The notes: generated by a model not told the origin, from the letters alone. A stretch of 64,000 bases of DNA from Malaya genurostris (GCF_030247185.1 NC_080572.1:123690928-123754927), one strand, 5' to 3'; shown: positions 44,781-56,897, counted from the first letter of the stretch. Program-made: numbers and translations.

Positions 44781-44899
44781 AGACGAAACTGTTGCTATAT
44801 GCGTAAGCTACAGCATGTAGGCTGGAGAAAGAGCGAAGAAAGGTGATGAAATGAAGTGAATCAGCGACGTAACGCACCACTGGGACACGCCGTCCCCAG

Positions 44900-45899
44900 C
44901 TCCCGAAGGCGAAGAAGTGCCATAATTTATGAAGATTTATTACACATCATCATCAGCGTCAGCTGGAGAGCAAAGCTTTAATGCTGTTACACGGTTTTGC
45001 AAAGTTCAGCGCGTGAATGAATTTATGTCGCAAATTAAGAGAAGACGGAAATGGAAACTTGGTTCAGGACAGAACGAGATAGTGGGTAAAGTGCCTCAAG
45101 GAAATAATAATATATTGAATTAACTATTCACAAGGACTAATTGCGTGCTTTCAAGGCAGAATGCTACTGCATTTATTATCCTTCACGCTTCGCGAGGTGT
45201 ACGAGTGGTTGTGCGTTTGGATAGAGGAAAATTCATCTCGGATCTAATTAGACACATTTGTATTGTTTTATTAAGAACGAACCTGTCATGCCATTCAAGT
45301 AAATTTATAATCTTCAAGTGAAAATAAAATCAAGGTCGTTCAGTAGCATAATAGGGTATAATAAAACCCAGAACCCATCTTTGTAATATTTATCACGAGT
45401 ACTTAGTAACTCTATTTGTTTGCACAATGCACAATTACTTTATGCTAAAAACTAGGTTGCATTCAAAATAATTCTCCCAGTGATCAATGATTGTTCATAC
45501 TTATTTAGCTACTGCCCAATGAAACAACTATAATTCAGACCTTCGCAGTTGTGAATTGATTAGATATAGGGTGACGGTATCTTAGCCTCACAATTATTCT
45601 CATTTACTAAATCCATAAGTAGGACTGAGATCTGCTGTCACTGATTGATTCTTTTACTCTAAGAGTAGGATGAAAATTGGTGCATTCGCTTCAAGGCCGT
45701 AGTGAACGTTTCTGGCGCCCGAGACGAACTCAAAAATATTCGCCCCTACACATTTTTTAACAAATACCACGAACACCAACACCCCTATTTTATACATGAT
45801 TTGGTTAATACCATGAAGACATCATTTGCTTCCGCAATTCTGTGATTTTTGTGTAGGGAAAATTGTAAACTTACTTGTATGGTGTAATGGATCCCAAGT
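44900..45899. other. No recognised feature
   Basis: The short plus-strand frame at 44929-45123 has no domain. No repeats shared within the window. Confidence 0.4.
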
Positions 45900-46870
45900 T
45901 ATATTTTTAATTTCGGTTAATAGTTGTAGCAGTTTTGAGTACTACATCATATTTCCCGCATCGAAACTGAAAATTCTACAAAATCCTGCTTGAAACCATT
46001 ATAAGACCATATTGCAGCCAAGTGGACTATTCTTCAAAAGGTTTATAAGGCAAAATAAAGAATCAGCATTAACCTGCGTTAAATCTATTTCGAAATGATT
46101 AGAAATTCTTGAAAGTTTCAAAATCCACTTCACAATTAACATTAAATTTATTCAGATGGATTCCATAGTAAGACCATCTGAGATTTTAGTTACGACTTTG
46201 AAGCTTCATCTGAATTTCAATAAAATATGCGCTTTCATTTCTATCTTGAATATATAGATTAAAATAAGAATTATAACTAATCACCGTCAAATGAATACAC
46301 TTCTAGCGATAGTCCGCATAGTTTATAAAAATTATTTTTGTAATTCAGCGTCAATCTGCTTCTTTGCATCAAAACTTGTTTTGAAAATGAAACAAAAATA
46401 TTTTCTCCTTTTTGTATTTTGAAATTCACTTGATGTCAATAAATGCTACGCTAGGACATCAAAATGGCGGATATGAAATTTTCCAATGTAAATTACACTT
46501 AACCTAACATGAAATAAATTCACCAAAACACATGTGATATAAGTATATTTTAAATTCGTTAAATTTGCTATACAAAACACTGTCATCACACGTAATGACA
46601 CAAAATTAGTTTTGTGAAAGAATTGAATAAAAACAATGTGCTTAAGAGGTAGTTTGAAAGCAATATTGAGAATGTATGCATTGTTTATTTCGCGCTCTAT
46701 TCATTTTACTTTTGATGAGTTGCAATGCAATTAAAAAATCAAGTTTTAGCTTAAAATCTTGCTTAGTTATTAGTACAAACATTTCTAAACGCTTCAAAGG
46801 GACGTGAAATTTATTATAGCTGTCATGAAACAGGTTGTCATTTTTGAATTATTTACAAAACTCTCATGAA
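45900..46870. mobile_element. Diverged relative of the Harbinger-like element
   Basis: Ordered matches to copies A and B: AAAATCCT...AAACCATTATRAGA then CATATT(C/G)CAGCC, GTAGACCATT/GTGGACTATTCTTC, ACATCAAA...AATTTTCC, ACACAAAATTAGTTTT and TAGCTGTCAT. Both termini with TGACAGACATG are lost or unrecognisable. This is an older copy of the same family. Confidence 0.65.
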
Positions 46871-47090
46871 TTGTTAATTAAATTAAGAATTGTTACTTGG
46901 GTATATTTTATATGTGAATAGCATGAAACACTATAAGAGATAGCCTTCTGGGTTTATTTGAACTGCTGGCGTAGGACTACACGACTATTGTCAAAATCAC
47001 CATTAATTTCGATTTTGAACATTTAGGTAGCAAATTGCTTTTCTATTCCACATATCCTTATTTGTGTCACGGTGAAATATACTTTCGGTC

Positions 47091-47102
47091 AATTATTTCA
47101 GC
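47091..47102. repeat. Target-site duplication, 5' side of I-clade LINE
   Basis: AATTATTTCAGC matches the sequence after the poly(A) tail at 52416-52427; at least TTATTTCAGC is certain, because the As merge with the tail. Confidence 0.88.
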
Positions 47103-47783
47103 TCATTCAGTAAAAAGCGTTCAAGCAGACAGGTTGTGTTACTGGCTTGTGAGTTAAAGGCTATCATCGAGTCAAGGCAACTTTAGCTGCAGGTAAACAA
47201 AAGCAGCCTGTGCCTATTGCAAACGCAGCAAAAGCTGGTGTACAGCTAATATTCGGGGCGTTCCCGTCTTGGAAGCAATCGAAGAAGGCCATCCCATTCA
47301 TACGCACAGAGGTGAAGAGACACAGAGGTGCAAACGCATAGAAGTGCTCAGACACAGAGGTGCGGAGACAAAGGGGTGTAAAGGCACAGAGGTGCTAAGG
47401 CACAGAGGTGCTAGGGCGCATCAGCGCAAAGCCGCAAAGACAACCACCAGGTATCAGTTCGTATGGTGTACAGTACCGGTTGCGGTGAACAAAACGAAGC
47501 ATTATCGTGTGGTGCTACACAAGAAGCATTACACTTAATCGTCAACAAGAGCTACAACGCTGTATCTAAGGCCAGGTACAGGCAGCGTACAGACCAAGCT
47601 CAGCGAAGACCACGACGGCAGAGCAACGGAGATAGAAGACAGCAAATTTAAAATAGTTGGAGCGAGCAACAGAAAACAGAAAGCGACTAACAGGTAGATC
47701 TATAATTTTATTTTATTTCACTTCAAAGAATATTCTCGTTTATATAATTCAGTTGAGATCAATTATTTAAACATATTTATGTA

Positions 47784-48831
47784 ATGGATGATCTAATGGA
47801 TGAGAGTCCAGGAGATCCATCTCTGCCACAAGGCGAAAATTTAACGGTTCCTAACTTCTGCGGGCCCATGGATAGTATATTTTCGGCGTAAAATGAAGGC
47901 ATTAAATTTATTTAATATATCTAAAGAATTGACATCACGATTTCCCGCTACCAAAGAGATAGTAAGAGTTCATAAAGACAAGATCCGCGTTGTAGTCGAT
48001 TCCTTAAAGCAGGCTAACGAGATTGTTGTTTGTGAATTATTTACCCGCGAATATCGCGTATATATTCCCTCGAAAGACGTTGAAATAGATGGTGTTATCA
48101 CCGAAGCGGGTCTTTCGGTTAAAGAGTTGCTTGAGCATGGAGTTGGACGTTTTAAAAACTCTATGCTTGAGGGAGTAAGGATACTCGAGTGCAAGCAATT
48201 GTACTCAGCATCTTTCGAAGAAGGAAACAAAACTTATCGACCTTCTGATTCGTATCGAGTAACATTCGCTGGATCTGCCTTGCCTAGCCATGTCCACATC
48301 GATAGAGTTCGCCTTCCTGTTCGGCTTTTCATACCAAATGTTATGAATTGCACGAACTGCAAAAAATTTGGCCACACAGCTACTTACTGTAGCAATAAGT
48401 CGAAATGTACAAAATGTCAAGGGCCTCATAAGGATAATCTTTGCTATAAAGATATTGAAAAATGTGTTTATTGTGGGGAAAGTCCTCATGATGATCTTTC
48501 AGTATGCGCTGCATTTAAATTGCGTAAGGACAAAATGAAGCTTTCTTTAAAAGCACGGTCTAAGCGCACATATGCGGAAATGCTCAAAACTATCATTTAT
48601 GTCCCACCTTTGGAATCCGAAAACGGTTTTTCAAATCTGGCGGAACCAGAGGAATCTGACTCTGACGGAAATAGTGAAGATACCTCGTTTGTCACTCCTC
48701 AAGGGTCTATTAAGAGGAGATTATCAAACCACAAAATACCAAAAAAGACACCTAAAATTACACCTTCAGAAAAAGATCCCCGTGTTAAAGCAAAAAAGGG
48801 TAACTTTAAAACCAAAAACTGTGCCTCCTGA
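47784..48831 (+). pseudogene. I-clade LINE ORF1 (gag-like, zinc knuckles), frameshifted
   Basis: The first ATG (47784) gives MDDLMDESPGDPSLPQGENL and stops at 47891. A second frame from 47893 runs 312 residues. It contains an RRM-like region (NISKELTSRFPATKEIVRVH to FAGSALPSHVHIDRVRLP) and three zinc knuckles: CTNCKKFGHTATYC (CX2CX4HX4C), CTKCQGPHKDNLC and CVYCGESPHDDLSVC. After the stop at 48831, coding sense continues in another frame (PKTVPPDLSNSQTNPG, then NPVGSVSQSSSGLLKFSEIV), so the C-terminus is also shifted. The protein would bind RNA and package the element transcript. As it stands it is not a normal full-length product. Confidence 0.85.
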
Positions 48832-49051
48832 TTTGTCAAATTCACAAACCAATCCAGGAAACTAGCACAAGAAAAGACAGTAATCCAGTGGGCTCCGTTT
48901 CACAGTCATCATCAGGATTACTGAAGTTTTCGGAAATTGTAGAATGGATTCAATATTTCTGAACCTCTAAAGACTGTCATATCGGCATTCCTTCCAATAG
49001 CTAGAACTTTTTTGAAACAGTTATCAGCTCAATGGCCAGTTCTTTCAGGTT

Positions 49052-52027
49052 TTGTATCATTTGATGGATAATTTATCATCCGCCGCAAATGATTCAATCA
49101 CTGTTCTGCAGTGGAATTGTCGAAGCATCATGCCAAAACTTGAATCATTTAAAGTTTTGTTGCATAGTCAAAAATGTGATGTATTTGGTTTGTGCGAAAC
49201 ATGGCTTAAATCAAACATAGCCTTAAATTTTAATGACTTTAACATTATACGTCTCGATAGAGACTCTCCGTATGGTGGAGTGCTTTTAGGAATTAAGAAA
49301 TGTTATTCCTTTTATAAATTAAACATTCCTTCGACTTCTAGTATAGAATTTGTTACTTGTCAAATAAACATTAAAGGAAAGGACATTTGCATTGCTTCGG
49401 TATATATTCCTCCAAGAGCTCAAGTTGGGCAACGACAGCTTAATGAAATTTTCGAAGCCCTTCCTGCTCCACGTTTGATTTTAGGAGATTTCAATTCGCA
49501 CGGAATGATGTGGGGTTCCGTTTACAATGATAGCAGATCATCTTTAATATATAATATTTGCGACAATTTCAACATGACAGTATTGAATATGGGTAGCATG
49601 ATACGGATTCCAAGACCTCCTGCACGTCCAAGTGCATTAGATTTATATCTTTGCTCGACTCCTGGGTTGGACAGAATTAAATTGAATTTGGTGAAGAATC
49701 TGCCCGACCTCGCAAAAAGACGTTTGTTGGAATTGTTCAACAAGTTTCTTGAGCAAAATATTGTTCCACCTGACTGGAGACAAGTGAAAGTTATCGCCAT
49801 TCAAAAGCCGGGGAAACCATCTTCCAATCACAACTCATATAGACCCATTGCAATGTTGTCCTGCATCAGAAAATTGTTCGAAAAAATTATTCTTCGACGT
49901 CTCGACACTTGGGTCGAGACGAAAGGTTTGTTGTCAGATACTCAATTTGGCTTCCGAAGAAATAAAGGGACGAATGATTGCCTTGCATTGCTTTCGTCTG
50001 ACATCCAAATTGCCTTCGCTCAAAAACAACAAATGGCCTCTGTATTTATAGACATTAAAGGAGCATTTGATTCAGTTTCCATTGATGTTCTTTCAGACAA
50101 GCTTCACCAACATGGACTCCCAGTGGTTATAAATAATTACTTGCACAACCTTTTGTCAGAGAAGTGCATGTATTTTTCACATAGCGATTTGGCAACCTTC
50201 AGAATTAGCTACATGGGTCTCCCGCAAGGCTCATGCCTCAGTCCGCTCCTGTATAATTTCTATGTAAACGACATTGACAGCTGTCTCGTAACCCCATGTA
50301 CACTAAGACAATTGGCAGATGATGGCGTGGTTTCAGTTACTGGATCCAAAGCTATTGATCTGCAAAAACCATTGCAAGATACCTTAGATAAATTGTCCGT
50401 TTGGGCTGTTCATCTGGGTATCGAATTCTCTGCGGAGAAAACAGAGCTGGTCGTCTTTTCAAGAAAGCATGATCCCGCACAGCTTCAGCTTCATATGGTG
50501 GGAAGAATGATCCAACAGATTTTGACTTTCAAATACCTTGGAGTGTGGTTTGATTCCAAATGCACGTGGGGAGGACACATTAGGTATCTGATAACAAAAT
50601 GCCAACAAAGAGTAAATTTTCTTCGAACAATAACAGGATCTTGGTGGGGTGCTCATCCGCAAGATCTAATAAAATTGTATCAAACAACGATACTTTCAGT
50701 GATGGAATATGGGTGCGTTTGCTTTCGTTCCGCTGCAAATTCTCATATTATCAAACTGGAGCGAATTCAGTATCGTTGTTTGCGAATTGCTTTAGGCTGC
50801 ATGCATTCGACACATACAATGAGTCTTGAAGTTCTGGCGGGAGTTCTTCCATTGAAGGATCGTTTTTGGGAGCTTTCATCGCGACTGCTAATAAGATGCG
50901 AGGTACTGAATCCCCTAGTTATTAATAACTTCGAAAGGCTAGTTGAGCTTCAATCTCAAACAAGATTCATGACAGTATATTTCAACCATATGTCACAGGA
51001 AATCAACCCTTCAAGATATATTCCTATCCATGTCAGCCTCCTGAATGTCCCTGACTCAACTTTATTTTTCGACACATCCATGCAGCGCGAAGTGCGTGGA
51101 ATCCCGGATCACCTACGCTCTATGGAAATCCCAAAAATATTTTCAAGTAAGTTCAGGCATATTGACTCTGAGAAAATGTTTTACACGGACGGATCGCGAA
51201 TTGAAGAAGCGACAGGGTTTGGTATGTTCAACAGTAATGTTTCCGCCTCATTCAAGCTTCAAGAACCTGCATCTGTTTATATAGCAGAGTTAGCAGCAGT
51301 TCATTATAGCTTGAATGTAATCGTCACATTATCTCCAAACCATTATTTCCTCTTCACAGATAGTCTGAGTGCAATTGAAGCCATTCGCTCAAACGCTGCT
51401 GGCAAAAATGAACCGTTTTTCTTGGGCAAAATAAAACAGTGTCTGAACGACATATTGAATAATAATTATCAAATCACAATAGTTTGGGTCCCGGCTCATT
51501 GCTCCATTCCAGGCAATGAAAGAGCCGATAGTTTTGCCAAACGTGGTGCTATTGAAGGTGAAATTTATGAGCGACCGATTGCTTTCAACGAATTTTATAG
51601 CGCGACTCGCCAAAGAACACTTGCCAGCTGGCAAGCTTCTTGGGATATAGATGATCTGGGTCGGTGGATGCACTCAATTATTCCTAAAATATCGACAAAG
51701 GCATGGTTCAAGGGGCTGGATGTGAGTAGGGACTTCATTCGTTTGATGTCCAGACTCATGTCCAATCACTACACGTTAGATGCACATCTCCTTCGAATTG
51801 GACTTTCCGAAACTAATCATTGTGCTTGTGGCAAAGGCTATCGCGATATTGATCATGTCGTTTGGACATGCGTGGAGTATCGTGATGTCAGATCTCAACT
51901 AATAAATTCCTTGCGTACCCAAGGTAGACTATCCAATGTCCCAGTTCGAGACATTCTTGCTTGTCGTGACCTTTCTTACATGAAACTTCTTTATCATTTC
52001 ATAAAGACAATTGAAGTTTCAATTTAA
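49052..52027 (+). CDS. I-clade LINE ORF2: endonuclease, RT, RNase H
   Basis: A 991-residue open frame. The apurinic-like endonuclease shows QWNCRS (N22), CETWL (E49), SVYIPP (Y118), LGDFNSH (D146, N148) and SALDL (194-198). It then jumps near residue 205-212 straight into NLPDLAKRRLLELFNKFLEQ, so the SDH motif that ends the endonuclease and the linker to the RT are missing, in frame. The RT follows: YRPIAMLSCIRKLFEK, FIDIKGAFDSV, GLPQGSCLSPLLYNFYVND, LADDG (about 422). RNase H: FYTDGS (about 709), ELAAV, TDSLSAIEAI and WVPAHCSIPGNERAD (about 811). A CX1C...H...C-type C-terminal motif (CACGKGYRDIDHVVWTC) follows. With no His of SDH, nicking is probably lost; RT and RNase H look intact. Confidence 0.93.
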   Translation: MYHLMDNLSSAANDSITVLQWNCRSIMPKLESFKVLLHSQKCDVFGLCETWLKSNIALNFNDFNIIRLDRDSPYGGVLLGIKKCYSFYKLNIPSTSSIEFVTCQINIKGKDICIASVYIPPRAQVGQRQLNEIFEALPAPRLILGDFNSHGMMWGSVYNDSRSSLIYNICDNFNMTVLNMGSMIRIPRPPARPSALDLYLCSTPGLDRIKLNLVKNLPDLAKRRLLELFNKFLEQNIVPPDWRQVKVIAIQKPGKPSSNHNSYRPIAMLSCIRKLFEKIILRRLDTWVETKGLLSDTQFGFRRNKGTNDCLALLSSDIQIAFAQKQQMASVFIDIKGAFDSVSIDVLSDKLHQHGLPVVINNYLHNLLSEKCMYFSHSDLATFRISYMGLPQGSCLSPLLYNFYVNDIDSCLVTPCTLRQLADDGVVSVTGSKAIDLQKPLQDTLDKLSVWAVHLGIEFSAEKTELVVFSRKHDPAQLQLHMVGRMIQQILTFKYLGVWFDSKCTWGGHIRYLITKCQQRVNFLRTITGSWWGAHPQDLIKLYQTTILSVMEYGCVCFRSAANSHIIKLERIQYRCLRIALGCMHSTHTMSLEVLAGVLPLKDRFWELSSRLLIRCEVLNPLVINNFERLVELQSQTRFMTVYFNHMSQEINPSRYIPIHVSLLNVPDSTLFFDTSMQREVRGIPDHLRSMEIPKIFSSKFRHIDSEKMFYTDGSRIEEATGFGMFNSNVSASFKLQEPASVYIAELAAVHYSLNVIVTLSPNHYFLFTDSLSAIEAIRSNAAGKNEPFFLGKIKQCLNDILNNNYQITIVWVPAHCSIPGNERADSFAKRGAIEGEIYERPIAFNEFYSATRQRTLASWQASWDIDDLGRWMHSIIPKISTKAWFKGLDVSRDFIRLMSRLMSNHYTLDAHLLRIGLSETNHCACGKGYRDIDHVVWTCVEYRDVRSQLINSLRTQGRLSNVPVRDILACRDLSYMKLLYHFIKTIEVSI

Positions 52028-52392
52028 TAATTGACCCTTTTGAGGGTTAGTTCTGACTCCTACTGCGTCCATTAGTTCATCCAATAGCAAAATTTTAATA
52101 GAAACGATGTGCTGATACAAACAAACTCAAAATAGGTTACAAAATCAACAACAAAATATATAAAAATTTCAGCTTATTTTATATTTCTAGCAGTTAATCG
52201 CTTGGTTCAAATAATGTTCTTAAGTAGATTTAATAATAAATAACGAAATAGCTAATATGATATTCAAAAAATAAGAGGAATATGTTTTATTAAACTAAAA
52301 TCGCTGTGACTAAATTAGTATTATATTAGGTTAAGAATTCTATGTAAAAGTGATGATACGGCGAAGAAAAACTTATGTAAATTGCCTTAAGA

Positions 52393-52427
52393 AATAAACG
52401 TATTTATGAAAAAAAAATTATTTCAGC
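52393..52427 (+). terminator. LINE polyadenylation signal, A tail and 3' target duplication
   Basis: AAATAAACG at 52392-52400, an A tract at 52409-52417, then TTATTTCAGC, the copy of 47093-47102. The order is as expected for target-primed insertion. Confidence 0.85.
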
Positions 52428-53469
52428 ATTTTGAATTTCCTGGAAAAGAACCGTTAGTTTGTTCATGTTGATGATGAGTCTCATAATTCATCTCAAAACG
52501 AAAGAAGTAATTGAACTTTTTTCTACCTCAAATATATAGTTTTATCTACTCGAATTGATGCGATTTGACCACAGTTTGCACTGTTTTATTTTCCATATTT
52601 TGACTTCACACTGCTCTATAGAAAACAAAGGCGTAGTCCTATATCCAAATTCGCGATACCAGTGCAGTCAATCGTAGTACGGAAATATACGTACATTCAC
52701 AGTATTTTTATGTTTGGATATCTCTATAGAAAATTATCGGGAATGGCAATCCCTCTCAGGGAACAAATTTTTGGTGCAAGGGTAATATTCTCAATGAGCA
52801 AATTATTCACAAAAATTGTCCTTTTTATCCAACGTGCTTTTGCTTTGCTTTTAGAAAATCCGATTATTGCTATATAAGCAGTAGGCGTGCGCGTCTAATG
52901 CGAAATAAATGATTTTGGATACATTTCCAGTCTTTTTCTTCGCAAGTTGTAAGTTGTCCACAGCCTTGACATGTTTTGAGGATACGACGTGGCTTCGTAC
53001 CAGCTACCTTTGCGTTATGCACTGATCCCAAATCCGACGAAATAGTACTATTTTCGAAACAGTCGCTGTTATCGTATCTGTTGTTACCAATGGATTCGAA
53101 ACCCAAGTAGCAAACATTGTTCTAGCATTGTATTTCTTCACCCTTCTCGCAACGATTGTGTGATTGAAAAAGCGCAGTTTGCTTATATGATGTGCAACAA
53201 GTTTCTTGTTTGATATGTTTCTTAGCAGTAATATTTGTTAAGCAGAATCCGAAAATTAAACTGCTCAAATGAACTTATTGTATAATCAGTTAAATAAACC
53301 GATGTGGAACTTTATCCTTTTAGGTTTTTGAATTGGTTTCGCAAGCAGTAATATAAATGATTTTCACATTTGTTACAAAAACTAAAAATTATTTGTCAAA
53401 CATATATGACATGAATAACCGTTCTGAAGCTATTGTGAAACATGCCAATTTTCACAAGTTTTAATTGCT
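52428..53469. other. No firm feature; one Cys-containing minus frame
   Basis: The minus-strand frame at 52870-53106 contains RRILKTCQGCGQLTTCEEKD with CX2C...C spacing but no recognised family or splice support. The rest is AT-rich. Confidence 0.35.
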
Positions 53470-53938
53470 ATTTGGGAAGCTTTCCACCCTCACAAATTGC
53501 TTGCCAAACTGTTGCGTTTTTACTGAATTTTTCTGTAGAAACCGACTAATCGGAATCTTCAATACTTTGTCCAGGACCGTGTAGAGCTAGTTACTCGCAA
53601 GCGCCTAGTAATCAAATTTCACTGCCGATTTTCCGCACTGTAATTTATCGTATAACTTGGTTTGAATGATGTGGCTTGTATATATTTTTTTTTGTTTTTA
53701 TTGCTTTTTGAAAGACCTCAGTTCATTTCGTGTCTTTTTTCTATCGACGACACTCTTGGAGACTCCCTCCTCTTTGGTCAGATCTCTTCCGCAAGCTTGC
53801 AACATTGTTTAGGTCTAGGTAAACCTGGTTTACGGGACCAGATTCACGTCAAGTTTTTCATTGGTAATGAAATGTCAATTTATCAACATGCTTCCAAATC
53901 GCGTAACGAACTGCTCCAAAGCTCACACCATCCATTTT
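53470..53938 (-). pseudogene. ITmD37E transposase N-terminal half, decayed
   Basis: From the start near 53938 the minus strand reads MDGVSFGAVRYAIWKHVDKL, then in other frames KPGLPR/VASL, SFKKQYKQK-like, KPHHSNQVIR and at the end EKFSKNATVWQAI. The last phrase aligns with EKFGKNAMVWQAI of the copy at 29911-30810. Several frameshifts and stops. The catalytic second Asp and Glu region is absent. Together the two copies cover most of the family's length. Confidence 0.75.
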
Positions 53939-56599
53939 TGCCAACCTGGTGAAAACTAGCTGCAACGGCACTTCAAACTCACAGATTTACAGATTGAAAT
54001 GTACACAACAATACACACTTATCATCAGCTGTTGAAGTCGAGGACTGAAAAGTCATCTTTTGTGACTGAACACCCAACTTGAATCCTAACAACTTAAATC
54101 TAATTCATATTGCAATAAATTACACATTCAAAATATCCATACACTTAAGACAAATATAATAAGTCTCAAATTCGATTACATACCAACACAAATCATAATT
54201 AGAAATCTTGAAACAAGCAAAATAATTTGAGTTGAAGCATCCGATTCAATCTGCAAGCTGGTGACTAACAATGTCTCACTACAAAATTTAATCTTTCTGC
54301 AATTCAGTGAAAATTGATTTTCCGAATTTCACGTATTTCAATCGAAAATCGTGAGATGACTATCTGTATGCAAAAGCGGTCTGAATACCGAAATTATAGC
54401 CTTGTTACATTAATTCCAACAACGGGCTACGATCTGACGGTGTGTCTTAACTGCAAGGTATCTGCTGTTTCCGTACTACTACAACAACTCAAGGCTGTCA
54501 GAAAATCTACCATGTGATTTTTTGCTCTTTTCCCTCGCCCGAGAATTTGCAGTTTAAGAATTCAACAAGCGTGCCTAATATAATCATTAACATATATTTT
54601 TACGGTATTTGTTTTCGATGCTCTCTGGTGTTTTCCGCTTTCGATTTCTTTCGAAAACCAACCTGTTTTACGAAACTTAAGGTTAGTGTTTCTACGAAAG
54701 AATAAATGTCATATATACGAGTGTTTTGAAAAGGGGTTGCCTCGTGAAATTCCTTTGGTTCAGTTAAATGTGCCGTACGTAAGACATAAGAGTACAACAT
54801 CCCTAATGTGTAGTGACCGAGTATGTAAAGAAGGATATTTATCTTTGACAAATTTACTGACCGTAAGATTAGATCCAAAGTGTTATATAGGGACTAGTAC
54901 TGCGGGAGAAAAGGTACTTTTCTATCGTTCTCAAATATATTATTATACAGTTATTTAGCCTCGACTTTAACTATTTAAATTGTTCGCCGCGATTGCTCGT
55001 ATTTTATTGCGGTGCTTTTACACCACGGATCCAAGTTGGCTTTAGTATATTCTAAAAACCTCTTTGTTCGGTGCTTTCGATTTAGATACTAGTTTCTATA
55101 AGGGTGCTTTCTAATTTCTCATCATAGCTTTTATAACAGTCCCAAAGTACAGGATATTTTACAAAACTTAGCAATGATTTCAACATTCAACCTTTTTTAT
55201 ACATTTTCTGTTAGCTCTAGCGGTAATTTCCCCATTGCAATAACTTCTGGTAATTGGTTTAGTGCTCACAGTCCGTAGAACAGAAAAAGAAAAACAAGCT
55301 AAATCGCTGACAGGCAGCTATGACTGAAACGGATGTCGAATTTGTGAATGAATCGTAAATCGCCAACCCGCTCCTATCTAGCCAGTCACTATATTAATAA
55401 TCTAGGTCAAGGCAACACGGATTTTAGTATATGAGAAGTTTTTTTTTACTTAATTTGAGGCAGCTTACTTGGAGCTCCCCAACCTAGATCCAAATGGTAC
55501 GACGTCTCAGCTCACATTTCGGTGGGCATGAACTCCGCAAATAACCTCTATTAATAGATGGTGAATTCGGATCCGCTTCGCCACCTTCGAATGCAATGTA
55601 ACGGCCGGCTGATGCCGAATTATAAACGAGTTGTGCAGCAACGGCTATATAGCAAACGGAAACAGAGCGACAAGAAACCCCCTGCCAGCCTCGAGTTACG
55701 CTTCTTCATTCCAAATTGGATTATATTCACTAGTCGTCCATTCATTAGCTGTTGTGAATGAAACCGGCGATGATCGCAAAACACCGAGTGAATGGACCAG
55801 TGTATGAAGGTGCCTACCTACCTAGATCAAGAATGTTTGAAATGCTACCACCACTCTGCTGAGAGTAAATTTTCTGTATGATGCTTCATGAGGCCAAATT
55901 CCAAGCACTCAGTACAGTGCTTAAAGTATGCAAAGTATTTTAGCAGGAATCAAAGGCATTATAGAAAAGGCAGGTGTTCTAGGGAGAAAGTAGTGCATGA
56001 TTTATCACTGAAACGAGACCAGACTAACTCATACCATTATGTATATGAGTTCATTACTCGATGAGATAAAATATTTCTTTTTGTTATTCTTTTATCGGGA
56101 ATAAAAACTGTTCTCACTGAAAATTTGTAAGAGATATCCACCATAAGTTTCAAAATCCTATATTTGTATTTGTATAATATTGTATTTGAATTTCTAGTAA
56201 AAATCGTTTTGCCATTCAACCATTGAATATATTAGTGAAATTCCCGAAATAACCTAAGCTTGTGCAATTTCCATCTAATATCGCAGTTTCTTTTCCGTTT
56301 TGGAAAAACAAAATTATCACAGCTTGTTTGCGAGAGCTTAACATGGGCATTTTTATACAAATTTTCTTATTGCTGGATGGCAATGGTCCACTATTTATGC
56401 CTTCGTCCATAAACTGAACAAGGCATACCTTGTTGTACATTGGTTACTGATGACGATGCTATCCATTATAGAGAGCTAAATAAAAGAGAGTTTGTTTCGC
56501 CGAACGCGTGTTACGCATACTATTCATATTCTCGGGAAAACTTTGTTAATTGTTCTCTGTCGATGGTGAAAATCTCTTCGTATTTAGAACAAAACTTTT
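53939..56599. other. No recognised feature
   Basis: AT-rich, several short frames without domains (54314-54517, 54514-54958, 55558-55761 plus; 56037-56440 minus). No repeats shared in the window that I could see. Confidence 0.4.
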
Positions 56600-56700
56600 A
56601 TCCAGCATCCGGAAGGAGATTAAGGATACGTACTTCTATTACACTATCCTCCACGTACACTGGTATTTTGTACTTCACGTTATTATGTACGACATAGTGC
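56600..56700 (-). pseudogene. LINE ORF1 fragment, short
   Basis: The minus strand reads HYVVHNNVKYKIPVYVEDSV then IEVRILNLLPDAG, aligning with NIKYNIPVCMEDSAIEVRVH at 63339-63608. About 35 codons only. Confidence 0.65.
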
Positions 56701-56721
56701 AGGGGACACCGAGGCGAACTA

Positions 56722-56897
56722 CATGAATTGAACTTCGAATTGCTCCCACATCCACCGTATTCGCCAGATTTGGCTCCCAGCGACTACTGGCTGAAAAAAT
56801 GCTCGCCGATAAGAAATTTTGCAAGAATGAAGAGCTGAAACTGAGGCCTATTCTGATGCAAAAGATAAATCGTTCTACAGAAGTGATATTGAAATGC
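56722..56897 (+). pseudogene. Mariner transposase C-terminal fragment
   Basis: The frame HELNFELLPHPPYSPDLAPS then DYWLKKMLADKKFCKNEELK contains YSPDLAPSDY, the third-Asp block of classical mariner (DD34D) transposases. It is a different family from the element at 25122. Only about 58 codons remain, and no terminal repeat is visible. Confidence 0.82.

Larger units (their letters stand above)
47103..52417 (+). mobile_element. I-clade non-LTR retrotransposon, full-length insertion
   Basis: A 5.3-kb insertion bounded by a 10-12 bp target duplication. It has a 5' leader (47103-47783) with tandem CACAGAGGTGC-type repeats at 47310-47440, a gag-like ORF1, an ORF2 with endonuclease, reverse transcriptase and RNase H, an AATAAA at 52393 and an A-rich end at 52409-52417. 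It looks full length at both ends, yet ORF1 is frameshifted at both ends and ORF2 has lost the end of its endonuclease. It was therefore either copied in trans or damaged after insertion. RNase H in ORF2 with three zinc knuckles in ORF1 indicates the I clade. Confidence 0.93.

Noticed and set aside
44614..44880. 88-codon minus-strand frame (LHAVAYAYSNSFVSVYC) as a GPCR TM7
   Set aside because: The NPxxY motif is absent and a competing frame is equally open; not enough to call a receptor.
52870..53106. Cys-containing minus-strand frame (TCQGCGQLTTCEEKD)
   Set aside because: Too short and without a recognised zinc-binding pattern or splice evidence; left as an observation in the region note.
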